Below, one piece after another: positions 1-5,579 of a stretch of DNA of 6,130 nucleotides. Position 1 is the first letter of the stretch. Each line of letters opens with the position of its first letter. This DNA is from Bacillota bacterium (GTDB lineage: Bacteria > Bacillota > Clostridia > Clostridiales > Caloramatoraceae). Where the stretch lies: assembly GCA_023415335.1 (NCBI GenBank), contig JAEZLD010000218.1, positions 1 through 6,130 of the forward strand, given 5' to 3'. A program made the translations under genes and the position numbers. The notes beneath the pieces are model-generated. The model saw only the letters and a list, made by a program, of their open reading frames with translations. It ran no database searches and was not told the DNA's origin.

Positions 1-956
1 AGCTTATCCAGTGAATTCTGCTGCTTAAGCTGGGATATCATATTCGAAAGCATCCCTCCAGGCACCTGGTATGTGAGTGCATCTGTTTTAGTACCAAGTA
101 CATATGGGTTAAGGCCTCCTGACTCAACAAACTGTTTCTGGATAGGAGTAAAGTAGTCATTTATTTCCTTAAGCACCGTAGTCTTAAGACCTGTTTCATA
201 GCCGTACTGCTTCATTACATAATCCATGGTTTCAGTAGCCGGCTGTGAGGTTCCTCCAGAGAAGCAGGATATAGCAGTATCTATTCCGTCAGCTCCTGCC
301 TCTACAGCCTTAAGCAGCGTCATTGGTCCTAAGCCTGTAGTTGAATGGGTATGCAGGAAAACTGGTATAGTTACTGTTTCCTTTAGGGCCTTAACTATTT
401 CAAAAGCATCCTTTGGACTTAATATTCCTGCCATATCCTTTATACATATAGAGTTTACTCCCATGCCCTCCAGACTCTTGCCTAGCTTTGTATAGCTTTC
501 AATGTTATGTATAGGGCTTATGGTATATGCTATTGTACCCTGTGCATGTGCCCCTCTCTTAAGGGTTTCATCCACTGCCACCTCAATGTTCCTAAGATCA
601 TTTAGAGCATCGAAAATTCTTATTATATCCATTCCATTTTCAACAGACCTGGCAACAAAGCTTCTTACCACATCATCGGGGTAATGCTTATAGCCAAGGA
701 GGTTCTGTCCTCTTAGAAGCATCTGGGTTTTGGTGTTTTTCATATGAGACTTGATTATCCTCAGTCTCTCCCAAGGGTCCTCATTAAGAAACCTAAGGCA
801 AGAGTCAAAGGTTGCGCCCCCCCAGCATTCTATGGAGTAATACCCTGCTTCATCAATCTTATCCAGTATGTTTTTAAACTTTTCAATTGGAAGCCTTGTA
901 GCAATGAGGGACTGGTTAGCATCCCTTAATACGGTTTCTGTAATTTTCAGCTGCAT
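1..956 (-). CDS. oadA: Oxaloacetate decarboxylase alpha subunit (carboxyltransferase), partial at 3' end
   Basis: The 318 complete codons read without interruption and run off the left edge, so the C-terminus is missing. The product is the biotin-dependent carboxyltransferase of the OadA/PycB family. It moves CO2 from oxaloacetate (or a related substrate) to carboxybiotin in the cytoplasm, at the face of the membrane pump. The family start MQLKITETVLRDANQSL is present, followed by CWGGATFDSCLRFLNEDPWERLR-type sequence at residues 44-66 and RGQNLLGY at 82-89. Metal and catalytic candidates are D12, K173 (in IKDMAG) and H202/H204 (in FLHTHSTTGLG). N14 replaces the His often found in RDAHQS. The ATG at 956 has AAGGAAG at 964-970 with 7 nt spacing. 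It is the third gene of the operon, 43 nt after the small subunit. Whether a PYC_OADA domain and a biotinyl domain follow cannot be seen. Pyruvate carboxylase subunit B or a methylmalonyl-type carboxyltransferase are alternatives; linkage to oadB favours a Na+-pumping decarboxylase. Confidence 0.93.
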   Translation of the reverse strand, partial: MQLKITETVLRDANQSLIATRLPIEKFKNILDKIDEAGYYSIECWGGATFDSCLRFLNEDPWERLRIIKSHMKNTKTQMLLRGQNLLGYKHYPDDVVRSFVARSVENGMDIIRIFDALNDLRNIEVAVDETLKRGAHAQGTIAYTISPIHNIESYTKLGKSLEGMGVNSICIKDMAGILSPKDAFEIVKALKETVTIPVFLHTHSTTGLGPMTLLKAVEAGADGIDTAISCFSGGTSQPATETMDYVMKQYGYETGLKTTVLKEINDYFTPIQKQFVESGGLNPYVLGTKTDALTYQVPGGMLSNMISQLKQQNSLDK

Positions 957-999
957 AGTAACACTTCCTTTAAGTAATATTTAATTATTTATATTAATG

Positions 1000-1167
1000 T
1001 CATTTATCCTTAATTCGGGACATCATTATTATTATGACCCAAAACAGTGCCATCACAATAAATATTCCCAGCATTCCCTCTCCCATAAGAACCAGTGACT
1101 GCTTAAAGGTAGCAAAGGCCTCAGGAGAAAATGGCTTATTAGCAGTTTCAAAAAGCTTTTCCATCAT
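1000..1167 (-). CDS. OadG-like small membrane subunit of the Na+-translocating decarboxylase
   Basis: This 55-residue protein starts MMEKLFETANKPFSPEAF and ends in TGA. Residues about 28-50 (LMGEGMLGIFIVMALFWVII and following) form one hydrophobic membrane segment, followed by a short basic tail, RIKDK. This matches the N-terminal membrane anchor of OadG (gamma), which holds alpha to beta. The long hydrophilic linker and C-terminal zinc-binding tail of classical OadG are absent. Clostridia are known to have such reduced OadG-related subunits. The identification comes from position between oadB and oadA plus topology, since the protein is too short for strong sequence evidence. The ATG at 1167 lies 12 nt after the oadB stop and has GGGGGGTG at 1173-1180, so translation is probably coupled. 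A second ATG directly follows (1164) and could be the true start. Confidence 0.75.
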   Translation of the reverse strand: MMEKLFETANKPFSPEAFATFKQSLVLMGEGMLGIFIVMALFWVIIIMMSRIKDK

Positions 1168-1172
1168 AGCTA

Positions 1173-1180
1173 CACCCCCC
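1173..1180 (-). promoter_or_regulatory. Ribosome binding site of the OadG-like gene, overlapping the oadB stop
   Basis: The minus strand reads GGGGGGTG, 5 nt before the ATG at 1167. Its first G is the last base of the oadB TAG stop codon (1180-1182). A ribosome terminating on oadB would therefore sit on this site, which suggests translational coupling of the two membrane subunits. Confidence 0.7.
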
Positions 1181-2289
1181 TACATAATTCCTGAAAGGAA
1201 TGCCATTATAAGTCCACCTGCAATTACAGAGCCTATCTGACCTGCAACGTTGGCACTTATTGCATGCATGAGAAGGAAGTTGGACGGATCCTCCTTCTGT
1301 CCCATCTTGTGTATAACTCTGGCAGACATAGGAAATGCTGATATTCCCGCTGCACCGATCATTGGGTTTATTTTCTTCTTTCTGAACAGGTTAAGCAGCT
1401 TTGCAAAAAGCACTCCTCCTGCAGTATCAAATATAAAGGCTACGAGCCCCATGGCAATTATGGCAAGGGTTTTAAGGTTTAAGAACTCCTCTGCTCCCAT
1501 CCTTGCCCCTATTGTAATTCCAAGAAGTATAGTAACAAGGTTAGACAGCTCATTCTGAGCTGTTTCAGAGAGCCTATCCAGCCTTCCACATTCCCTTATA
1601 AGGTTTCCAAACATGAGAAAGCCTATAAGTGGAAGGGAAACAGGTGCTATAAAGCCTGCTACCAAAGTAACTACTATTGGAAACAGTATCTTCGCCCTTT
1701 TGGAAACACCATAAGGGTTATACTCCATTTTTATTCTTCTTTCCTCCTTGGTTGTAAGAGCCTTTATAATGGGTGGCTGAATAATAGGTACCAGTGACAT
1801 GTATGTATAAGCCGCAACAGATATAGGTCCTATAAGTCCAGCTGCAAATTTACTAGCCACATATATTGATGTAGGCCCATCAGCAGCTCCTATTATTCCA
1901 ATAGCTGCGGCCTCATTTATTGAAAAGCCCATAAGTGCCGCCATTGCTACAGTAAAAAATATTCCGAATTGAGCAGCCGCACCAAATAAAAGCGTAATCG
2001 GATTTTGAAGTAGAGGTGAAAAATCTATCATAGCTCCCACTGCAACAAATATTAGCAGCGGAAACAGCTCTGTCATTATACCTGAGTCAAATAATATAGT
2101 CAGAATGCCTTCCTCTCCTATTGCAGCAGAAAAAGGAATGTTAACCAGTATTGTACCAAAGCCTATAGGCAGCAACAATGCCGGCTCATAATCCTTCTTA
2201 ATCGCAAGATAGATAAGCCCTCCTCCTATGGCAAGCATTATAATCTGCTTCCATGTTACAGCCATGATTGTCGTCAGTAGTTGTTCCAT
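1180..2289 (-). CDS. oadB: Na+-translocating decarboxylase beta subunit
   Basis: This 369-residue integral membrane protein belongs to the OadB/GcdB/MmdB family. It decarboxylates carboxybiotin and couples this to Na+ export. Hydrophobic segments fill most of the chain. The family signatures are intact: GAADGPTSIY with D137 (equivalent to Klebsiella OadB D203), Y163 (Y229), GNLIRECG at 228-235, NPMIGAAGIS with N308, G312 and S317 (N373, G377, S382), R324 (R389), and HAISANVAGQIGS with N347. All residues implicated in Na+ binding and carboxybiotin decarboxylation therefore appear conserved. It is at the short end of the family (Klebsiella OadB is about 433), the difference lying in the N-terminal part and in loops. 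The ATG at 2289 has GAAGGGAG at 2297-2304 with 7 nt spacing. It is the first gene of its operon, followed by the OadG-like subunit and oadA. The beta subunit alone cannot tell oxaloacetate, malonate, methylmalonyl-CoA and glutaconyl-CoA pumps apart; the neighbouring oadA favours oxaloacetate. Confidence 0.95.
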   Translation of the reverse strand: MEQLLTTIMAVTWKQIIMLAIGGGLIYLAIKKDYEPALLLPIGFGTILVNIPFSAAIGEEGILTILFDSGIMTELFPLLIFVAVGAMIDFSPLLQNPITLLFGAAAQFGIFFTVAMAALMGFSINEAAAIGIIGAADGPTSIYVASKFAAGLIGPISVAAYTYMSLVPIIQPPIIKALTTKEERRIKMEYNPYGVSKRAKILFPIVVTLVAGFIAPVSLPLIGFLMFGNLIRECGRLDRLSETAQNELSNLVTILLGITIGARMGAEEFLNLKTLAIIAMGLVAFIFDTAGGVLFAKLLNLFRKKKINPMIGAAGISAFPMSARVIHKMGQKEDPSNFLLMHAISANVAGQIGSVIAGGLIMAFLSGIM

Positions 2290-2353
2290 TTTTTATCTCC
2301 CTTCCCCCTGTACTAAAAAATTGAATTTATCAATCCATTTTCCCTCATTTTAT

Positions 2354-2382
2354 ATTATATTACAGTCTTCTGCATCTGTCGA
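2354..2382 (-). promoter_or_regulatory. Sigma-A promoter of the oadB operon
   Basis: The minus strand has TCGACA (2377-2382, five of six matches to TTGACA), a 17-nt spacer and a perfect TATAAT (2354-2359). The predicted transcript starts near 2347, giving a leader of about 57 nt before the oadB ATG. No riboswitch-like fold was recognised in the leader. Confidence 0.7.
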
Positions 2383-2479
2383 AGCTTGAATATACTAGGA
2401 TTTACTTATATTTGTTCCTTTTATCCATGCTGCAAGGTTTTTTCTTTCAAATTATCAGTCTTATTAGAATTTTGACGGG

Positions 2480-2536
2480 ATAAATGCATTTATTAACACA
2501 TCATGAAAAATATATTCCTTCATTATGATGCATAAT
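2480..2536. promoter_or_regulatory. Possible operator pair: two ATGCAT-centred palindromes
   Basis: The 14-bp perfect palindrome at 2480-2493 and the 6-3-6 inverted repeat at 2522-2536 lie between the two divergent genes and could bind a dimeric regulator. The second overlaps a weak leftward -10-like CATAAT (2522-2527). AT-rich DNA yields short palindromes by chance, no regulator gene is adjacent, and the assignment is speculative. Confidence 0.3.
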
Positions 2537-2564
2537 CATATATAGACAAAATCTCCCATCCCAC

Positions 2565-2601
2565 TTGATTTGTTTTACTTTAAAGCTTAGCATTATATAT
2601 A
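2565..2601 (+). promoter_or_regulatory. Candidate promoter of the DUF2461 gene
   Basis: Two weak sigma-A readings overlap here. One is TTGATT (2565-2570) with TAGCAT (2588-2593) at 17 nt. The other is TTTACT (2574-2579) with TATATA (2596-2601) at 16 nt. Either gives a leader of only about 25-35 nt before the ATG at 2634. The choice between them is not settled by the sequence. Confidence 0.4.
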
Positions 2602-2633
2602 GAACTTTTACTTTCTGCTAACGGAGGATAAAT

Positions 2634-3329
2634 ATGAAAAATGCACTTTTTGAACCCTTTAAGGGTTTTTCAGAGGAGACCCTATTGTTCCTAAAGGAAT
2701 TAGGGTATAACAATAACCAGATATGGATGGATGAAAACCGTGACAGATACTACGAGCACGTATCAGGCAAGTTCAAGTCTCTGGTTGCTGCAATGGTCCC
2801 TCATATGCTTTCCATAGACCCAGGCTTTGAAATTACCCCCAGGGTAGGCAAAACCATATCTCGCATTAACAGGGACACCCGCTTTTCACATAACAAGCTG
2901 CCTTACAGGAACAACGTATGGATAACCTTTAAAACAAGAGGAGAAAACTGGTGGACTGCCCCCTGTTATTTCTTTGAGCTTTACACGGACCATTACCGCT
3001 ATGGAATGGGCTATTACTCACCTACAAAGAATACAATGGATAATCTCAGGGAGTATATACTCGATAAGCCTGCAAAGCTCCGGAAGCTTATACGTCCTAT
3101 AATGGAGGATGGCAGGTTTTTAGCCGAAGGAGACGAATACAAGAGAAAACCTGCTGCCGATATACCTGAAGATTTATACCATTGGTATCAGAAAAAGGAT
3201 CTGTTCTTTGCAACCTACAGACCCATAGATGAGCTGCTTTTTACACCACAGCTAGTAGATGTGATGCTGAAGGATTTCGACATGCTGAAGCCAATGTATG
3301 AATTTATGTGGTCCTTAGTGGAAGTGTAG
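2634..3329 (+). CDS. DUF2461 / TIGR02453 family protein
   Basis: This 231-residue soluble protein has no signal peptide or membrane segment. It fits the DUF2461 family (TIGR02453), whose biochemical role is not established. Family landmarks appear in order: an N-terminal helix with FLKELGYNNNQIWMDENRDRY (19-39), the strongly conserved RINRDTRFSHNKLPYRNNV (77-95), an aromatic and Gly-rich GMGYYSP (124-130), YKRKP (169-173) and a C-terminal KKDLFFATYRPIDE stretch (187-200). The length is typical for the family. The ATG at 2634 is well placed behind GGAGG (2623-2627, 6 nt spacing). It is a single-gene unit, divergent from oadB and convergent with the gene at 3423-4634, so context says nothing about its job. 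Family assignment is confident; function is unknown. Confidence 0.88.
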   Translation: MKNALFEPFKGFSEETLLFLKELGYNNNQIWMDENRDRYYEHVSGKFKSLVAAMVPHMLSIDPGFEITPRVGKTISRINRDTRFSHNKLPYRNNVWITFKTRGENWWTAPCYFFELYTDHYRYGMGYYSPTKNTMDNLREYILDKPAKLRKLIRPIMEDGRFLAEGDEYKRKPAADIPEDLYHWYQKKDLFFATYRPIDELLFTPQLVDVMLKDFDMLKPMYEFMWSLVEV

Positions 3330-3359
3330 AATTATACAACCTTCCCTGGCATGCATACC

Positions 3360-3402
3360 GTAGGGGCGGAAAACATCCATATAGGATATTTTCCGCCCCT
3401 AC
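3360..3402. repeat. Long GC-rich palindrome between convergent genes (repeat unit and/or bidirectional terminator)
   Basis: The arms GTAGGGGCGGAAAA (3360-3373) and TTTTCCGCCCCTAC (3389-3402) are exact 14-bp complements. Inside them are one C/A mismatch, a further 4-bp ATCC/GGAT stem and a 5-nt ATATA loop. It lies 30 nt after the DUF2461 stop and 20 nt before the end of the opposing gene, so it can act on both transcripts. Neither side has the T-run expected of a canonical intrinsic terminator. The outer GTAGGGGCGG/CCGCCCCTAC arms resemble a type of dispersed palindromic intergenic repeat found in multiple copies in many bacterial genomes. The structure is certain; the role is inferred. Confidence 0.75.
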
Positions 3403-3422
3403 AAATCTCTATTCTCTCCTTA

Positions 3423-4634
3423 TTAGTCGTACATTCCTTCCATTATCCAATATGATGGTAATGTGAAATTCAACCTTACTATTGAATATTCATCTTCCCG
3501 TTTTTCAGCCAGCCCTTCTATCCTCACAGGGCATATATAATCTTCACCCTTGAATGTTTCCATTATAGTTCTGGAAATGTCCTTTCTTATTTTAAAAAGC
3601 TTGTCCTTTGGAGGCATATCCTGCTTAATTGTCTTCTTTAAATTAGCTACCTCCTCTATTATGGCCTGATTCTGCGTAACATGCCTGCTTAGATAGCCTG
3701 TAGCTATAAAGTATGTCCCCTCATTGAAATGTAGTGAAAGGAGTCTTCTATAATCTACTGTAATCCCATCCCAGAACTTCTTGTAAAGCTCTATAAATGC
3801 CTTAACATCCTCAAAGCCCCTATATGTATTACCATAGGTTGAGCTTATTATAATGTTGTTATCAAATATGCCATCGTCTATAAGTCCATCAATATTATTG
3901 CTCTGCAGGTAATGAGACTGAAGCTTTTGTGCAAATTTAATAACCTCAGAATTATAGAACTCCTTATTACTAAGCATGAAAATATGTACTCTTTCCCTGG
4001 ACTCTGCATGCACATTATCAAGGCTTAGAGCAGTATCAAACCTTACATCAGGATGTCTGCTGGCTCTCTTGAATGCAAACTGCATGGATTTAAATCTCCA
4101 GTTATCCCCTTCTTTGCACATAAAGCCTGAAAGCTTGAGAGGCCATAGATACTCACGTACCCCTTCCTGCCTTGTACTGAGAAGCGTGGACAGCTGCCAA
4201 TTTATCTGAGCAAGTCTGGCACGGTAGGTCAGGTTTCTATATACACTGTTTTCTCCAAAATAGGATGCTATACTGTTAATATATCTTTCATACCTTTCCT
4301 CTGAGTCCTGAAAACAATAGGTTGAGGTTCCATCTAAGGTAAAATATGCAGAGGTTCCATCTGTTGTTATTCCTAAGCTTTCAATATCCAGCCCAAGCTT
4401 TCCCCAGGACTGCCAGTCAACTTCTACCATCTCCCTGGTCTCCTTTATTCCCAGGCAAAGCTCCTCATCACCTATTCCAAGGACAAAACAGGCTTCTTCC
4501 TTGGAAAACATGTCCTCCATAAAATCGTCTATTTTTTCTATTTTCCTATTAACATACCCATCTAGAAACGCCTTGATTTTTTCCCTTACCTTATCTTGTA
4601 CCTCCAGGAATTCCATTGATCCTTCATCCAGCAT
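3423..4634 (-). CDS. Hypothetical protein with two apparent NTF2/SnoaL-like domains
   Basis: The protein has 403 residues starting MLDEGSMEFLEVQDK, with no signal peptide or membrane segment. Residues about 15-130 (FLDGYVNRKIEKIDDFMEDMF, then VLGIGDEELCLG, DWQSWGKLGLDIESLGI, AYFTLDGT) have the layout of a SnoaL/NTF2-like cone fold. Residues about 230-320 (FAQKLQSHYLQSNNIDGLIDD, STYGNTYRGFEDVKAFIELYKKFWDG, TYFIATGYLSR) look like a second copy. Between and after them are strand-rich segments (NWRFKSMQFAF at 178-188; IVRLNFTLPSYW at 385-396). Such folds bind small ligands or act as enzymes in different families, so no activity can be assigned. I chose the ATG at 4634 because AAGGGGGTG (4640-4648) precedes it by 5 nt; the in-frame TTG at 4664 lies inside the promoter -10. 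It is monocistronic, between the terminator at 4701-4728 and the palindrome at 3360-3402. Domain calls are pattern-based and moderately sure. Confidence 0.8.
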   Translation of the reverse strand: MLDEGSMEFLEVQDKVREKIKAFLDGYVNRKIEKIDDFMEDMFSKEEACFVLGIGDEELCLGIKETREMVEVDWQSWGKLGLDIESLGITTDGTSAYFTLDGTSTYCFQDSEERYERYINSIASYFGENSVYRNLTYRARLAQINWQLSTLLSTRQEGVREYLWPLKLSGFMCKEGDNWRFKSMQFAFKRASRHPDVRFDTALSLDNVHAESRERVHIFMLSNKEFYNSEVIKFAQKLQSHYLQSNNIDGLIDDGIFDNNIIISSTYGNTYRGFEDVKAFIELYKKFWDGITVDYRRLLSLHFNEGTYFIATGYLSRHVTQNQAIIEEVANLKKTIKQDMPPKDKLFKIRKDISRTIMETFKGEDYICPVRIEGLAEKREDEYSIVRLNFTLPSYWIMEGMYD

Positions 4635-4639
4635 ATAAA

Positions 4640-4648
4640 CACCCCCTT
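4640..4648 (-). promoter_or_regulatory. Ribosome binding site that fixes the start at 4634
   Basis: The minus strand reads AAGGGGGTG, 5 nt before ATG 4634. If translation began at the upstream TTG (4664), this site would lie inside the coding sequence with no SD-like site ahead of that TTG. Confidence 0.75.
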
Positions 4649-4663
4649 TTCTATATACTAACA

Positions 4664-4692
4664 ATTATAACAATATATGTATTTCCAATCAA
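4664..4692 (-). promoter_or_regulatory. Extended -10 sigma-A promoter of the NTF2-like gene
   Basis: The minus strand has TTGATT (4687-4692), a 17-nt spacer ending in TGT, and TATAAT (4664-4669), forming the extended -10 TGTTATAAT. The start of transcription would be near 4657, about 23 nt before the ATG at 4634. It lies just downstream of the terminator of the preceding gene, so the NTF2-like gene is an independent unit. Confidence 0.7.
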
Positions 4693-4700
4693 ATAATATA

Positions 4701-4728
4701 GCTCGGCTTAGATTTACTATAGCCGAGC
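4701..4728 (-). terminator. Intrinsic terminator after the DUF6438 gene
   Basis: The arms GCTCGGCT (4701-4708) and AGCCGAGC (4721-4728) form an 8-bp GC-rich stem with a 12-nt loop, about 40 nt after the stop of the gene at 4768-5172. On the minus strand it is followed by TATATTATTTG, a broken U-rich tract. Read rightwards it is followed by CTTTTATC, but no plus-strand gene ends here. Confidence 0.65.
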
Positions 4729-4767
4729 CTTTTATCTGATATTATAAATATGTAAGCGAGTGTTACC

Positions 4768-5172
4768 CTATTCCTCTTCTTCCCAGTATATATCCTGTAC
4801 TACCCCGTCTATTACCTTTTCAATAGTCCAAAGCTCCATGGGACCTGCATCTCCTTTGTTCTCTACCTTTTTCTCTCCATCATTATAGGAAACGGAGGTA
4901 ACAACACTCTGCTTTTCAGCGTCTTCACAGGAATAGCTGCTGCCGAGGTTTCCAAATCCAAGTCTGTCAAGAAGCTCTGCTATCTTGTCAAAATCAGTCC
5001 TTTCTATTTCTCCAACGTATCTTCCTATCCTGTCCACATGATCCTTTCCTTCGTATACTGCTTCACCATTCTGGTTAAAAGTTACCCGGTAAACAGGGCA
5101 TGAACCATAGCATACCATCCTCTCTAATGTAATGCTATGAATATTATCTTTAAGCTGGCTCAATAAATACAC
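4768..5172 (-). CDS. DUF6438 domain protein
   Basis: The protein has 134 residues, is acidic, and ends in EEEE. The N-terminal half carries the hallmark of DUF6438: ITLERMVCYGSCPVYRVTFNQNGEAVYEG (14-42), with C21 and C25 in a CxxxC arrangement followed by PVY. Next come a helix (TDFDKIAELLDRLGFGNL, 59-76) and a strand-rich end with VVTSVSYNDGEKKVENKGDAGP (90-111). The function of the family is not known. Many relatives carry an export or lipoprotein signal, but none is seen here, so this copy is probably cytoplasmic. The first start is GTG at 5172, but the AAGGAAGG ahead of it (5173-5180) sits very close. The TTG at 5163, giving MSQLKDNIHS, is an alternative with about 10 nt spacing. It is a single-gene unit with its own promoter and terminator. 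Confidence 0.8.
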   Translation of the reverse strand: MYLLSQLKDNIHSITLERMVCYGSCPVYRVTFNQNGEAVYEGKDHVDRIGRYVGEIERTDFDKIAELLDRLGFGNLGSSYSCEDAEKQSVVTSVSYNDGEKKVENKGDAGPMELWTIEKVIDGVVQDIYWEEEE

Positions 5173-5241
5173 GTCCTTCCTTTATATATAGGTTATTTTA
5201 ATAAATCCTTTTCGAAGCAAAATTGCCTTAGTAATTTTTAT

Positions 5242-5250
5242 ATTATAACA
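5242..5250 (-). promoter_or_regulatory. Extended -10 promoter of the DUF6438 gene
   Basis: The minus strand reads TGTTATAAT, a perfect extended -10, with its TATAAT at 5242-5247. No good -35 is found at 16-18 nt, which extended -10 promoters can tolerate. Transcription would start near 5235, leaving a leader of about 62 nt. It lies roughly 65 bp from the nearest exact DnaA box at 5315-5323. Confidence 0.5.
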
Positions 5251-5314
5251 ATTTTCCATAGTATGCAATAATATTATACATTGGTTAAACTTATTAATGT
5301 ACAACATCTGCAAA

Positions 5315-5518
5315 TTATCCACAGGCTCTTTTTGTGTTTAAACTCGTCTTAAAGGGTAATTTTCACATTATCCACAGCTTTTATTCACATTGTCCACAAA
5401 TGGTATGTCCTTTTCGGTGGATAAGTTTTATTTTTTGAAAGTTATCCACTGTTTTTTCAATATCTAGTATAGGCTATCTAGTCCTTCATCAAGCTATAGT
5501 AAAGGTGCCTGTGGAAAA
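5315..5518. promoter_or_regulatory. Cluster of DnaA-box-like sites
   Basis: Plus-strand sites are TTATCCACA at 5315-5323 and 5368-5376 (exact consensus), TTATTCACA at 5381-5389 (fits TTATNCACA), TTGTCCACA at 5390-5398 (one mismatch, abutting the previous site) and TTATCCACT at 5442-5450 (one mismatch). Minus-strand sites are TTATCCACC at 5416-5424 and TTTTCCACA at 5510-5518, each one mismatch. A weaker TTATACACC lies at 5554-5562. By simple counting with equal base frequencies, an exact 9-mer is expected about 0.002 times in this span, so two exact plus several near copies are not chance. DnaA protein binds such boxes at origins, in promoters of genes it controls, and in titration clusters. 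dnaA and dnaN are not adjacent, so a non-origin cluster like datA of E. coli or the DBCs of Bacillus subtilis is the likelier reading. Confidence 0.75.
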
Positions 5519-5579
5519 CTCCAGGACTTATTTTACGCGTATTATGTCCGGTTTTATACACCACTTTCCCATAAAATGC

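Larger units (their letters stand above)
2290..2633. other. Divergent intergenic region between oadB and the DUF2461 gene
   Basis: These 344 bp carry no convincing ORF. They hold the oadB promoter, a weaker candidate promoter for the rightward gene, and two palindromes sharing an ATGCAT core: ATAAATGCATTTAT (2480-2493, perfect 14-mer) and ATTATG-ATG-CATAAT (2522-2536). The core centres are 44 bp apart, close to four helical turns. No RNA gene or known riboswitch was recognised. Confidence 0.7.

Noticed and set aside
226..495. Plus-strand ORFs at 226-495, 502-684 and 744-929
   Set aside because: They lie opposite oadA, whose minus-strand reading gives an uninterrupted, clearly conserved carboxyltransferase. 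The plus-strand proteins resemble nothing and lack ribosome binding sites.
815..832. Run of seven C at about 817-823 as a possible frameshift in oadA
   Set aside because: The reading through it gives ECWGGATFD, the conserved family motif, so the frame is intact.
1034..1558. Plus-strand ORFs at 1034-1240 and 1250-1558
   Set aside because: Shadows of the OadG-like gene and oadB on the other strand; their Pro/Ser/Ile-rich translation is typical of antisense to a membrane protein.
2290..2346. Riboswitch in the oadB leader
   Set aside because: The leader is only about 57 nt, and no conserved riboswitch core or terminator/antiterminator pair is visible.
2472..2496. Rightward promoter TTGACG (2472-2477) with TATTAA (2491-2496)
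   Set aside because: The spacer is only 13 nt, too short for sigma-A, and nothing like a -10 sits at 16-18 nt.
3976..4209. Plus-strand ORF of 77 residues
   Set aside because: Antisense to the NTF2-like gene, with no ribosome binding site or recognisable domain.
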